A stretch of DNA of 9,143 bases, from assembly GCA_013044465.1 (NCBI GenBank), contig JABEUL010000108.1:1-9143 (forward strand), in the 5' to 3' direction. Source of the DNA: Acidimicrobiales bacterium. Its GTDB lineage: Bacteria; Actinomycetota; Acidimicrobiia; Acidimicrobiales; JABEUL01. Shown piece after piece: positions 1 through 6,700 of the stretch (position 1 is its first letter; each line of letters begins with the position of its first letter). The notes under the pieces are model-generated. The model made no database searches. It saw nothing but the letters and a program-made list of their open reading frames with translations, and was not told the origin of the DNA. The position numbers and the translations under genes were made by a program.

Positions 1-74
1 GTTACATAGTTGCTACAAAGACAGCGCCGCCAAATGAGAAAAGTCGAATTTAGAGTAATTAGCTTGAGAATAAA

Positions 75-1187
75 TTGCCTACGAATTTAACTGAATTGAC
101 AGAAATTTCCACTGCACTTGGAATGCTAGATATTCCAGATTTGCTCTACGGGATATCAAAAGGTGCCGAGCAGCTAATAGATGTATCAGAGTCAACATGG
201 ATCTCTTTAGCCAAAAGTGTTTTAGATGAGAAAAGTATTCACATTGCTTCAATGGCATTTAAAAATGGCCGAGCCTTTCTGGAGTCTTCAGAAGGGCTTA
301 GAGGAAGAACGCCCGTTAGAATTTCTTGGAAAGGTCCAACCAATACTCCCGGACAGGACTTGATCCCGGCGGATCTGGTAGTTGACTATGTATATTTGGT
401 TTCGTGCAAATATCTATCGAAAAATATCATGAATGGATCTCCTTCACATGTCTTTGAACAACAGCTAAGCAACCGTCCTACAAAAAAGACCTCGGATTGG
501 TATCAAAAGGTTGCCCTAGTAGAACTTGAAAGACTTTATGAGTGTTTTTCCCACGAACTAAGAGGAGAAATTAACCTCCCTTCTAAGTTGTCAATGCTCA
601 GCAGTGAAAACAAAAAAGAGTTGAAGAAGTTGAAACTTAAGAAGTGGCCCGGTGAGAGCAGTGCACTCTATTTGGAATTTGCGCAAGCAGTGTCAGAAAA
701 TACTGTGAAACTTTGGCAAAAATCACTTCCTAAATTAGTCGATCAGGAGCGCCTTTTATGGCGAATGTTGCGAATGGCTGATGTGACTTATTTTCTTTTA
801 GGTGCTAAATCAGTCTCTAGTCCACTTCGCCTAAGAGTTGCCACCCCTTGGGAGTGGAGGAAAAATTTCGAACTAAAAGCATTTGAAATCTTTTCCAAAC
901 AAAGTGGTCAGCCAAGGGTAGAGTGGGTCGCTGTGGTCAATGATCTTGGGAAGAAAATGTCGATTAATCTCACTGGACATGTAGAGATCAGATGGAGTCA
1001 CGGGAAGTTTTGTGGCTCGCCTGAGGCAAAAATCTATTTAGATTCACCAATTGATGGCATACCTGGGTACTATCCTCTCAACTATGACACTGAGCAAAGT
1101 TCTCATCATATGCAAGAATCAGGAGTGGAAAACAACCCAATTATGAGCACTCTGAGATCTTCAAATCAAGGAATCTTCGAGATCTGA
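75..1187 (+). CDS. Uncharacterised protein, candidate restriction endonuclease partner of the downstream methyltransferase
   Basis: I do not recognise this 370-residue protein as a named family. It is cytoplasmic in appearance, with no signal peptide or membrane segment. The best clue is residues 97-116: a PAD (98-100) and a second Asp (D104) lie just before a hydrophobic strand ending in S110-C-K112. This resembles a PD-(D/E)XK nuclease core in which Ser replaces Glu; D100 to S110 is ten residues, as in the D-to-E step of PvuII. E128, sixteen residues after the Lys, could supply the missing carboxylate, as a displaced Glu does in Cfr10I/NgoMIV-type enzymes. A Lys-rich stretch (179-190) and a C-terminal block with VEIRWSHG (303-310) and PEAKIYLD (316-323) may form other domains. 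The start is TTG at 75, the only usable start after the in-frame TAG at 60-62; the Shine-Dalgarno is weak (GAGAA), and a TAGAGT -10-like hexamer lies at 51-56. The stop overlaps the methyltransferase start by one base, so the two are translated together. Nuclease function is inference; the reading frame itself is secure. Confidence 0.75.
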   Translation: MPTNLTELTEISTALGMLDIPDLLYGISKGAEQLIDVSESTWISLAKSVLDEKSIHIASMAFKNGRAFLESSEGLRGRTPVRISWKGPTNTPGQDLIPADLVVDYVYLVSCKYLSKNIMNGSPSHVFEQQLSNRPTKKTSDWYQKVALVELERLYECFSHELRGEINLPSKLSMLSSENKKELKKLKLKKWPGESSALYLEFAQAVSENTVKLWQKSLPKLVDQERLLWRMLRMADVTYFLLGAKSVSSPLRLRVATPWEWRKNFELKAFEIFSKQSGQPRVEWVAVVNDLGKKMSINLTGHVEIRWSHGKFCGSPEAKIYLDSPIDGIPGYYPLNYDTEQSSHHMQESGVENNPIMSTLRSSNQGIFEI

Positions 1188-2158
1188 TGGCCACCAGGAG
1201 GGAACCGGTTTCAACAGTCAAGAAAACTACGTTAAAAAAGAGTTCTCTGGCGACAAAAAAGGGCACATCTACGTCAAATTTCGGCGTATCTAAAAGGGAG
1301 TCACATGACTCATCTTTGTTTTATAGTAGGTTTTCGCCTCCAGAAATTAGTCGAGACAGCCAAATAAATCCATGTAAGCCAACCGATGTCATTAAATGCC
1401 AGGACAGCAGAGATCTCTCATTTATCCCTGATAATTCGATCGCACTAGTAGTTACCTCGCCCCCTTATTTTGTGGGCAAAGAGTATGAACTAGCCATGGG
1501 AACAGGTCATATCCCATCTACCTACCTGGCCTACTTGGAGATGCTAAGAGATGTCTTTGCTCAATGCGCCAAGAAGCTTGAACCTGGTGGCAGGATTGCC
1601 ATAAACGTGGCAAATCTGGGTCGGAAGCCATTTCGGTCGCTCTCAGGCGACATAACTACCATTGTCCAAGATGAGCTGCATTTACTTATGAGAGGGGAGA
1701 TTCTCTGGGTTAAAGGAAAGGGTGCCAACGGTTCATGTGCGTGGGGAAGCTATGGATCGGCTGCCAATCCGGTTCTTCGAGATGTAAGTGAGCGAATAAT
1801 TATTGCCTCTAAAGGTCGTTTTGACAGGGCTCCAGATCGGGCTAAACGCGAAAGTCTGGGTTTGCCGTATGAAAATACTATCGATCCAGCCGATTTTCGT
1901 GCCTGGACGCTCGATACCTGGTATTTCCCGCCCGAGTCGGCCAAAAGGGTGGGCCATCCTGCTCCATTTCCCGTTGAACTCCCACGCAGGCTAATCGAAC
2001 TTTATACATATAAGGGCGATACGGTGCTAGATCCATTTTTGGGAGCTGGTTCCACAGCTCTAGCTGCCAAGCTCACCAGGAGACACTATGTGGGAGTGGA
2101 TATGGATAAAAGCTATGTTGCACTCGCCAAAAGGAGAGTAAAAGATGCTAAAACTTAA
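1187..2158 (+). CDS. Beta-class site-specific DNA methyltransferase (probably N4-cytosine)
   Basis: A 323-residue S-adenosylmethionine-dependent DNA methyltransferase of the N6_N4_Mtase family (PF01555). The catalytic motif IV is TSPPY (90-94); SPPY is typical of N4-cytosine enzymes, DPPY of N6-adenine enzymes. Motif X is HPAPFP (257-262), followed by the AdoMet-binding motif I, DPFLGAGST (282-290), and motif II, YVGVDMD (301-307). Catalytic motif before AdoMet motif is the beta-class order. The variable stretch between about 210 and 250, including FRAWTLDTW (237-245), is the likely target-recognition region. Residues 1-50 are an unusual Lys/Ser/Thr-rich extension before the catalytic domain, probably disordered and DNA-contacting. 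The ATG lies in TGATG, sharing a base with the stop of the upstream gene; an AAGGA at 1168-1172 is rather far away, so translational coupling is likely. Context suggests it protects host DNA against the upstream candidate nuclease. Solitary regulatory methylation remains possible. Confidence 0.93.
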   Translation: MATRREPVSTVKKTTLKKSSLATKKGTSTSNFGVSKRESHDSSLFYSRFSPPEISRDSQINPCKPTDVIKCQDSRDLSFIPDNSIALVVTSPPYFVGKEYELAMGTGHIPSTYLAYLEMLRDVFAQCAKKLEPGGRIAINVANLGRKPFRSLSGDITTIVQDELHLLMRGEILWVKGKGANGSCAWGSYGSAANPVLRDVSERIIIASKGRFDRAPDRAKRESLGLPYENTIDPADFRAWTLDTWYFPPESAKRVGHPAPFPVELPRRLIELYTYKGDTVLDPFLGAGSTALAAKLTRRHYVGVDMDKSYVALAKRRVKDAKT

Positions 2159-2182
2159 CTATTTAGGCCCAGCTTCTGTGGT

Positions 2183-2213
2183 TTGGGCGCGAAAAACACC
2201 CAATTAGCTTTTT
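2183..2213 (+). terminator. Possible intrinsic terminator of the methyltransferase operon
   Basis: TTGGGCG (2183-2189) and CACCCAA (2197-2203) can pair, with one C-A mismatch, around a seven-base A-rich loop. They are followed by TTAGCTTTTT on the plus strand. The site lies 25 bases after the methyltransferase stop, between two convergent genes. Read on the minus strand the same stem is better paired (one G-U instead of the mismatch) but lacks a T tract, so it serves mainly the plus strand if it is real. Confidence 0.35.
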
Positions 2214-2232
2214 AGCGTTATTTTGAAGCTCT

Positions 2233-2334
2233 TTACTTGCCAGCAGCTCTTCGCTGCCATCTGGTAGCTTTGAGCATTTTCTTGTGCTTCTTCTTGCGCA
2301 TGCGCTTCCTGCGCTTTTTTATCAACGATCCCAT
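2233..2334 (-). CDS. Small basic ribosomal protein, AURKAIP1/COX24 domain (bS22 of mycobacterial ribosomes)
   Basis: A 33-residue protein beginning MGSLIKKRRKRMRKKKHKK and ending WQRRAAGK; more than half its residues are Lys or Arg. It closely matches the actinobacterial family annotated as AURKAIP1/COX24 domain-containing protein, whose mycobacterial member is the small-subunit protein called bS22 in mycobacterial ribosome structures. The mitochondrial relatives are AURKAIP1 and Cox24 (mS38). It is expected to sit in the 30S subunit against 16S rRNA. The ORF is easily missed because it is so short. There is no Shine-Dalgarno before the ATG; a promoter sits so close that the mRNA may be leaderless. 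It is convergent with the methyltransferase operon and divergent from tRNA-Gln. Its presence is a good marker that the host is an actinobacterium. No symbol is given because the name S22/rpsV also denotes an unrelated E. coli protein. Confidence 0.95.
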   Translation of the reverse strand: MGSLIKKRRKRMRKKKHKKMLKATRWQRRAAGK

Positions 2335-2344
2335 TGCAATATAC

Positions 2345-2372
2345 AGGCTAGCCTAAATCCGAACTAGGTCAG
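2345..2372 (-). promoter_or_regulatory. Candidate promoter of the bS22 gene
   Basis: On the minus strand CTGACC (2367-2372; TGAC core of the -35 box) is separated by 16 bases from TAGCCT (2345-2350; TANNNT-type -10 box). The -10 ends ten bases before the ATG, so transcription would begin within a few bases of the start codon. This fits the absence of a Shine-Dalgarno and suggests a leaderless or nearly leaderless mRNA. Confidence 0.4.
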
Positions 2373-2421
2373 GAACGATTTAGCTCTCTAGCAACTTTTT
2401 TTAGACGCTAAGCTTTATTGG

Positions 2422-2517
2422 ATAGTTTGGCGGGTAGTTCAACCGGCAGAACGCCTGACTTTGGATCAGGAGGTTGGAGGTTCGAGCCCTCCCCCGCCAG
2501 CTCAACTGCCAAACTAT
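2422..2517 (+). repeat. Inverted repeat spanning the tRNA-Gln leader and trailer
   Basis: ATAGTTTGGC (2422-2431) is a perfect complement of GCCAAACTAT (2508-2517). The left arm includes the first four bases of the mature tRNA. A further AACTATCC at 2530-2537 can instead pair with GGATAGTT at 2420-2427. In the precursor RNA, leader and trailer could thus pair outside the cloverleaf, in competition with the acceptor stem. A role in RNase P or 3'-end processing is inference. Confidence 0.55.
2428..2500 (+). tRNA. tRNA-Gln (anticodon TTG)
   Basis: A complete 73-base cloverleaf. The acceptor stem TGGCGGG pairs fully with CCCGCCA, and the discriminator base is G2500. The D stem is GTTC/GAAC. The anticodon stem CCTGA/TCAGG encloses the loop CTTTGGA, giving anticodon TTG, which reads CAA and by wobble CAG. 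The T stem GGAGG/CCTCC encloses TTCGAGC. The first base is T, forming the U1-A72 pair characteristic of glutamine tRNA. CCA is not encoded (the next bases are CTC), so a nucleotidyltransferase must add it. No clear promoter was found for it in 2373-2427. It may be co-transcribed with the DUF1003 gene that follows, although that gene seems to have its own promoter. Confidence 0.97.
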
Positions 2518-2552
2518 AAACACAGATGCAACTATCCGAATCTGATAGATCA

Positions 2553-2582
2553 TTGCGTTACGATCCTTCCTTGGCTTATTAT
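2553..2582 (+). promoter_or_regulatory. Candidate promoter of the DUF1003 gene
   Basis: TTGCGT (2553-2558) is followed after 18 bases by TATTAT (2577-2582), which matches the -10 consensus at five of six positions. The predicted start of transcription, near 2589, leaves a leader of about 35 bases carrying the strong ribosome binding site at 2609-2615. Confidence 0.4.
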
Positions 2583-2624
2583 CTAAAACAACCTTGCGGC
2601 TAGGCAAAAAGGAGGAGCTACAAG

Positions 2625-3122
2625 ATGACAGAGGAAGCAACGGATCTTAAAATTTCAAAAAACAGCTCATGGTTTCCATGGAAAAGTGCGCATCACCACT
2701 CACACCCAGCACTGGCAGATGCTCACGAGGATCGAACTTTAGGAGAGCGGGTGGCAGATAAAATCGCGAGTTTTGGTGGTTCGTGGCCATTTATATTTAT
2801 ATTCTTGGGACTAATTGCGGGATGGATGATTGTGAACTCCCTTATCATCCAACGTGTTCTTAATGGAAGGGCTTTCGATCCGTATCCCTTTATTGCTCTT
2901 AACTTGATACTTTCAGCACTAGCCGGCCTCCAGGCACCGATAATAATGATGAGCCAAAATCGTGCAGCGGCGAGGGATGAGATTTTGGCGAGTCATCACT
3001 ATGAGGAAACTCTCAAAATTGATTCACTGCTGCAATCCAATACGACCCTCACTGAACAGGTGCACTCACTGGCTGCCAAAATTCACGAGTTAACACAAAA
3101 TATGGCTAATCGGAGTAGCTAA
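2625..3122 (+). CDS. DUF1003 family membrane protein
   Basis: A 165-residue inner-membrane protein of the DUF1003 family (PF06210), whose function is unknown. Two hydrophobic helices lie at about 54-73 and 88-107. The loop and second helix carry the family signature FDPYPFI (84-90) and LQAPIIMMSQNR (102-113). A soluble C-terminal tail (about 114-160) is heptad-like (ETLKIDSLLQ onward) and probably a coiled coil. The N-terminus is hydrophilic with a His cluster (HHHSH, 23-27). Its length is normal for the family. The start is decided by AAGGAGG at 2609-2615, nine bases before the ATG, one of the strongest ribosome binding sites in the window. The gene stands alone on this strand after tRNA-Gln. 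Similar proteins are often loosely described as cyclic-nucleotide or stress associated, but nothing here shows a role. Confidence 0.93.
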   Translation: MTEEATDLKISKNSSWFPWKSAHHHSHPALADAHEDRTLGERVADKIASFGGSWPFIFIFLGLIAGWMIVNSLIIQRVLNGRAFDPYPFIALNLILSALAGLQAPIIMMSQNRAAARDEILASHHYEETLKIDSLLQSNTTLTEQVHSLAAKIHELTQNMANRSS

Positions 3123-3129
3123 AGATCAA

Positions 3130-3148
3130 CAGCATGCAAAGCATGTTG
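3130..3148 (+). terminator. Hairpin just after the DUF1003 gene, possible terminator
   Basis: CAGCATGC (3130-3137) pairs with GCATGTTG (3141-3148), with one G-U pair, around an AAA loop, seven bases after the stop codon. No T tract follows, so it is either a factor-assisted terminator or a 3'-end stabilising hairpin. Confidence 0.3.
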
Positions 3149-3677
3149 GCCCAATAAGGAACTTCCAGGCAATTCCCGAAAACCCTACTAATGAAGCACT
3201 CTGAAACTTGACTTTTTTGCCACTGGCAGAATCGAACTCAATTTTTACTTTGGTAGCAATCTACTTGGACATCAGGAAAAGATTTGCATTCAACTAAAAT
3301 GAACTTCTCCATGGCCTGGAGGAATTGTCGACGTATCTTCTTTTTTAGTTTTCAACAACAGTTAGCATTATTTCTGTCGCATCAGACATTGGTGCAATTT
3401 CGCCATCATTAAGAGCTAACCAAATACCTGGAGTATTGTTCGAGTAGCTTGCGGTGGCCGTAAGCTTATTTTGGATGCAGGACTCCCTTATGATAACAAG
3501 AATTAGCCTGGTCATGAACCATTCAGTGCCAGTGACCCAAGTCATGCTTTTAGTACTTCAAGTTCCACTGCCCTAACTTTTGGAACAGATTTACACGAGG
3601 TATCTGTATCTATGCCTTTTTGCCAAACCATCAGAACGGCCCGCGGGAACTTGTGACTTTTGCCGTGAGAAAAGTCC
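3149..3677. other. Long intergenic stretch without a convincing gene
   Basis: About 530 bases with no recognisable protein, RNA gene or repeat. On the minus strand a 66-codon frame (3345-3545) ends in residues SDATEIMLTVVEN and looks mildly protein-like. Its ATG overlaps the TGA of a 29-codon frame that starts near 3631. Neither has a good ribosome binding site or a family I know. They may be remnants of a decayed gene. The plus-strand frame starting at 3580 runs through the terminator hairpin and into the antisense of the next gene, and is not credible. Confidence 0.5.
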
Positions 3678-3702
3678 CAAGGCTATTGGATATATAGCCT
3701 TG
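3678..3702 (-). terminator. Terminator of the exported-protein operon
   Basis: CAAGGCTAT (3678-3686) and ATAGCCTTG (3694-3702) form a perfect nine-pair stem with a seven-base loop, about 40 bases after the stop of the 1167-residue gene. Read on the minus strand the stem is followed by GGGACTTTTCTC, an imperfect T-rich stretch. No T tract follows on the plus strand, so it serves the minus-strand operon. Confidence 0.55.
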
Positions 3703-3742
3703 ATTGGGATCTCTCTGAAAAAGAATTGGCGTGGAAAAATTA

Positions 3743-6700
3743 CTAAGAGTACCAGCCAACAATATCGACAACAACGTCGACTTCACCGTATGCATTAAAT
3801 ATGTTTATATCCCCATTAGGACCAAGTTGGACAATAACTTGATTGGGAACAGTTTCCCCTGGCACCCAGTTGAGATCACTAGTGCCGCTTTGAGTTCCTC
3901 CAGAGGGCCAAACAGTGAGGTAACTGCCAGAAGCGACTGTATTCGTAACTGTCACATTAGCTACTACTGCTATCGGCGGGTTTGAAGAGGTCATCGACGG
4001 CACTCCATCACCACTTATGTTTCCAGCAGCTCCTATGGTTATTATGCCCCCAGGAGAAAGGGTCTCGCCGATGCATTGGGTGTTAGTTGAAGTAACCAAT
4101 CTAGTGTCACAGATGCGATCAGGGGGAACTGGGTTAAACGAATACCCTCCAGGGCTAGGCGAAAAGTATCCATTCACATCAATAACCACATCAACGGACC
4201 CAAAGGCATTATAAAGAGATATTTCTCCACTCGAAGAGAGTCCAACAATTACTCGGTTAGGAACAGTTTCACCTGTCACAAAGTTCAAATTAGATGCAGT
4301 TGGCCTTGTGACTCCTTGTGGATAGACAGTTAGGTACCCAGCTGCTGTGGGACCCGTCACAGTGACATTTAAAACAACTGCGCTAGCTCCACTTGGAACT
4401 CCATCACCGTTAGCTCCAACTACAGTGACATTCAAAGTGGAGTTAGGTGCAAGAGTGCTTCCAGCATAAGTAGATGGATCCGTTGCCCCTGGTCTCGTGT
4501 CTGCAATCCTGGTGGGCGACTCTGGGTGGAAGAGTGATCCGCCTGGTGAAACTGAATTCGGAGCGTAATATCCTTCGACGTCGACAATAATATCTAAACT
4601 TCCAAATGCGTTGTAAAAATCAACTTCACCATTAGTGCCAATGCCAACTGTGACCAAGTTAGGAACAGTTTCACCAGTCACAAAATTTAAATTAGATGCA
4701 GTTGGCCTTGTGACTCCTTGTGGATAGACAGTTAGATACCCAGCTGCTGTGGGACCCGTCACAGTGACATTTAAAACAACTGCGCTAGCTCCACTTGGAA
4801 CTCCATCACCATTAGCTCCAACTACAGTGACATTCAAAGTGGAGTTAGATGCAAGAGTGCTTCCAGCATAAGTAGATGGATCCGTTGCCCCTGGTCTCGT
4901 GTCTACGATTCTCGTGGGAGATGTCGGGAAATAGTAACTCCCACTTGGGGAAGTTGGGCTTTGGTAGCTAAAACTTGAAGTGGCCACTCCAGAGGGTGAA
5001 GTTGCGCTAACTGTCACATTTCCAGAAGACGAGTTCGGGGGAGTAAAGAGAGTCAACGTAGTTGAATTTACGTGAATTAGATCGTTACCCGGATTGGATC
5101 CAAAAGTGACTTGAGAAACATTTTCTAAATCTGTTCCGGTAATGGTGACAGGCGTATTTCCACTCGTCGATCCCGAGGCCGGAGAAATATTTGAAATTGT
5201 AGGTGCGGAAAGATTAGCCAGAGTGATCTCTGCATCTAAGCCTCCAACTGCGATGCAATAAGCAGTGCAACTAATGTCTTTTAGCGGATAGTTGCCACTG
5301 GGGATCGAAGTAGTTAGCCAAGTAAGGCCAGAGTCAGTGCTGGAAAAGATATTGCCGAGACCTCCATAAGGCGAAGTTCCCACTGCATAACAAAGACTTG
5401 TTGTAGTGCATGAAATAGAACTAATTGCGACATTTGAAGCTGGAAAGGTAGAGTCAGCCCAGGTAGAGCCACCATTAGTAGAGTACTCGACATCTGGATT
5501 TCCACTAGCTGAACCTCCTGCGATCAAGCAACTGGTCTGGCTTAAACAATAAATTGACACTGCAGTCATTAGATTTGCTCCCAATACACCAAGAGAAAAT
5601 GTTGCACCTGAATCATTTGTGTAGATAATGCCTGGGTTGTTGGTCGTGTCGGTGAAGATGACGCTACAAAATGTTGATCCCATGACGCAATCAATAGAAT
5701 CTAGTGTCCCAACTTGAGATGGGGCTCCAACGGTTGTCCAACTGGCACCGGCATCTGTTGTTTCAAAAATTGCAGGAGTCAGTGTAGAAGTTTTGCCGAT
5801 TATTAAACAAGTAGTTGAATTTAAACAAGAAATCCCCCCAGTGGTACTAACATTAGATGGCAAAAGTGATACGCTCCAAGACGACCCGCCATTTGTTGAT
5901 GAAAGTATAGAAGCAGATTGTGTATTGCTAACTAATGTGGCGAAGCACAAGCTTGAAGATGCACAGGTAACATCATTTATTTCATAAAGTGGAGAGTTAA
6001 AAACCTGACTCCAGCTATAGCCGCTGTCTTTTGATAACTGAATGGTTGAGTATGGGTTTACTCCGCTGGAAATACCGAAGCAGGTATTTGAGTTCATGCA
6101 GTAGATTTTAGATAAAGAACCGACTGAGTTTCCCACGTTTTCTTCATTCCAAGATGTCGTATCTGTAGAGACAAATGTAAGGCCGTTTCCATTTGTGTCA
6201 CTTCCAATTGCGGTGCAGAAGTTTTGGAAACAACTAATGCCGTCAAGCATTCCTGTAGTTTGGACAAATGAACTGGCAAGTGAAACTGAGTTAAAAGAAG
6301 TTCCGACTCCAACTTCAATTGCAGGTTGGCTTGTCGTGCTCTGCCCAACAACTACACAAGGATTGCTGGCATTTCCCTCCATACATGACACATAGGGAGC
6401 TGTATTAAATGTTGTCAAAAGTGTAGGCGAGCTGTAAATTCCAAAAAATGCATCTGACCAAAGTGCCGGGATGGCATTGGAGTTGGTTCCGCCAATCAAA
6501 CAAGTACTTCCAACCAGGCAACTTATCGATACAAGCGATCCAACTGAGCTTGGTTGGGGGGAGATTAGTTGCCAATTGGGATTAGATGTCCCAGTTGTTA
6601 TGATCTCTGGGGAAGTCCCAATTGCAATTGCTTGACAGATTGTCGCATCACATGAAATTGCGCCAAATTGAAATATGCCACTAGGGACGGAAAGTGAGTT

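Noticed and set aside
1733..1994. Three frames of 63-74 codons within the methyltransferase gene
   Set aside because: They overlap well-conserved methyltransferase coding sequence and show no motif of their own.
2167..2188. GCCCA/TGGGC hairpin after the methyltransferase gene
   Set aside because: Only five pairs plus a wobble with a loop of about ten bases and no T tract; the overlapping TTGGG/CCCAA stem with T tract is the better terminator.
2401..2640. 79-codon minus-strand frame across tRNA-Gln
   Set aside because: It is the antisense translation of the tRNA gene (the WRGRARTSNLLIQSQ type of artefact common in databases), not a protein.
3345..3545. 66-codon minus-strand frame as a real gene
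   Set aside because: No convincing ribosome binding site, promoter or family resemblance; kept only as part of the intergenic description and as a possible remnant.
3580..3985. Plus-strand frames of 72 and 84 codons
   Set aside because: They cross the operon terminator hairpin and run antisense to the end of the large exported protein gene; no ribosome binding site or family features.
4256..4904. Direct repeats as a mobile element or CRISPR
   Set aside because: Both copies are in frame within one gene and encode protein domains; there are no spacers, terminal inverted repeats or transposase.
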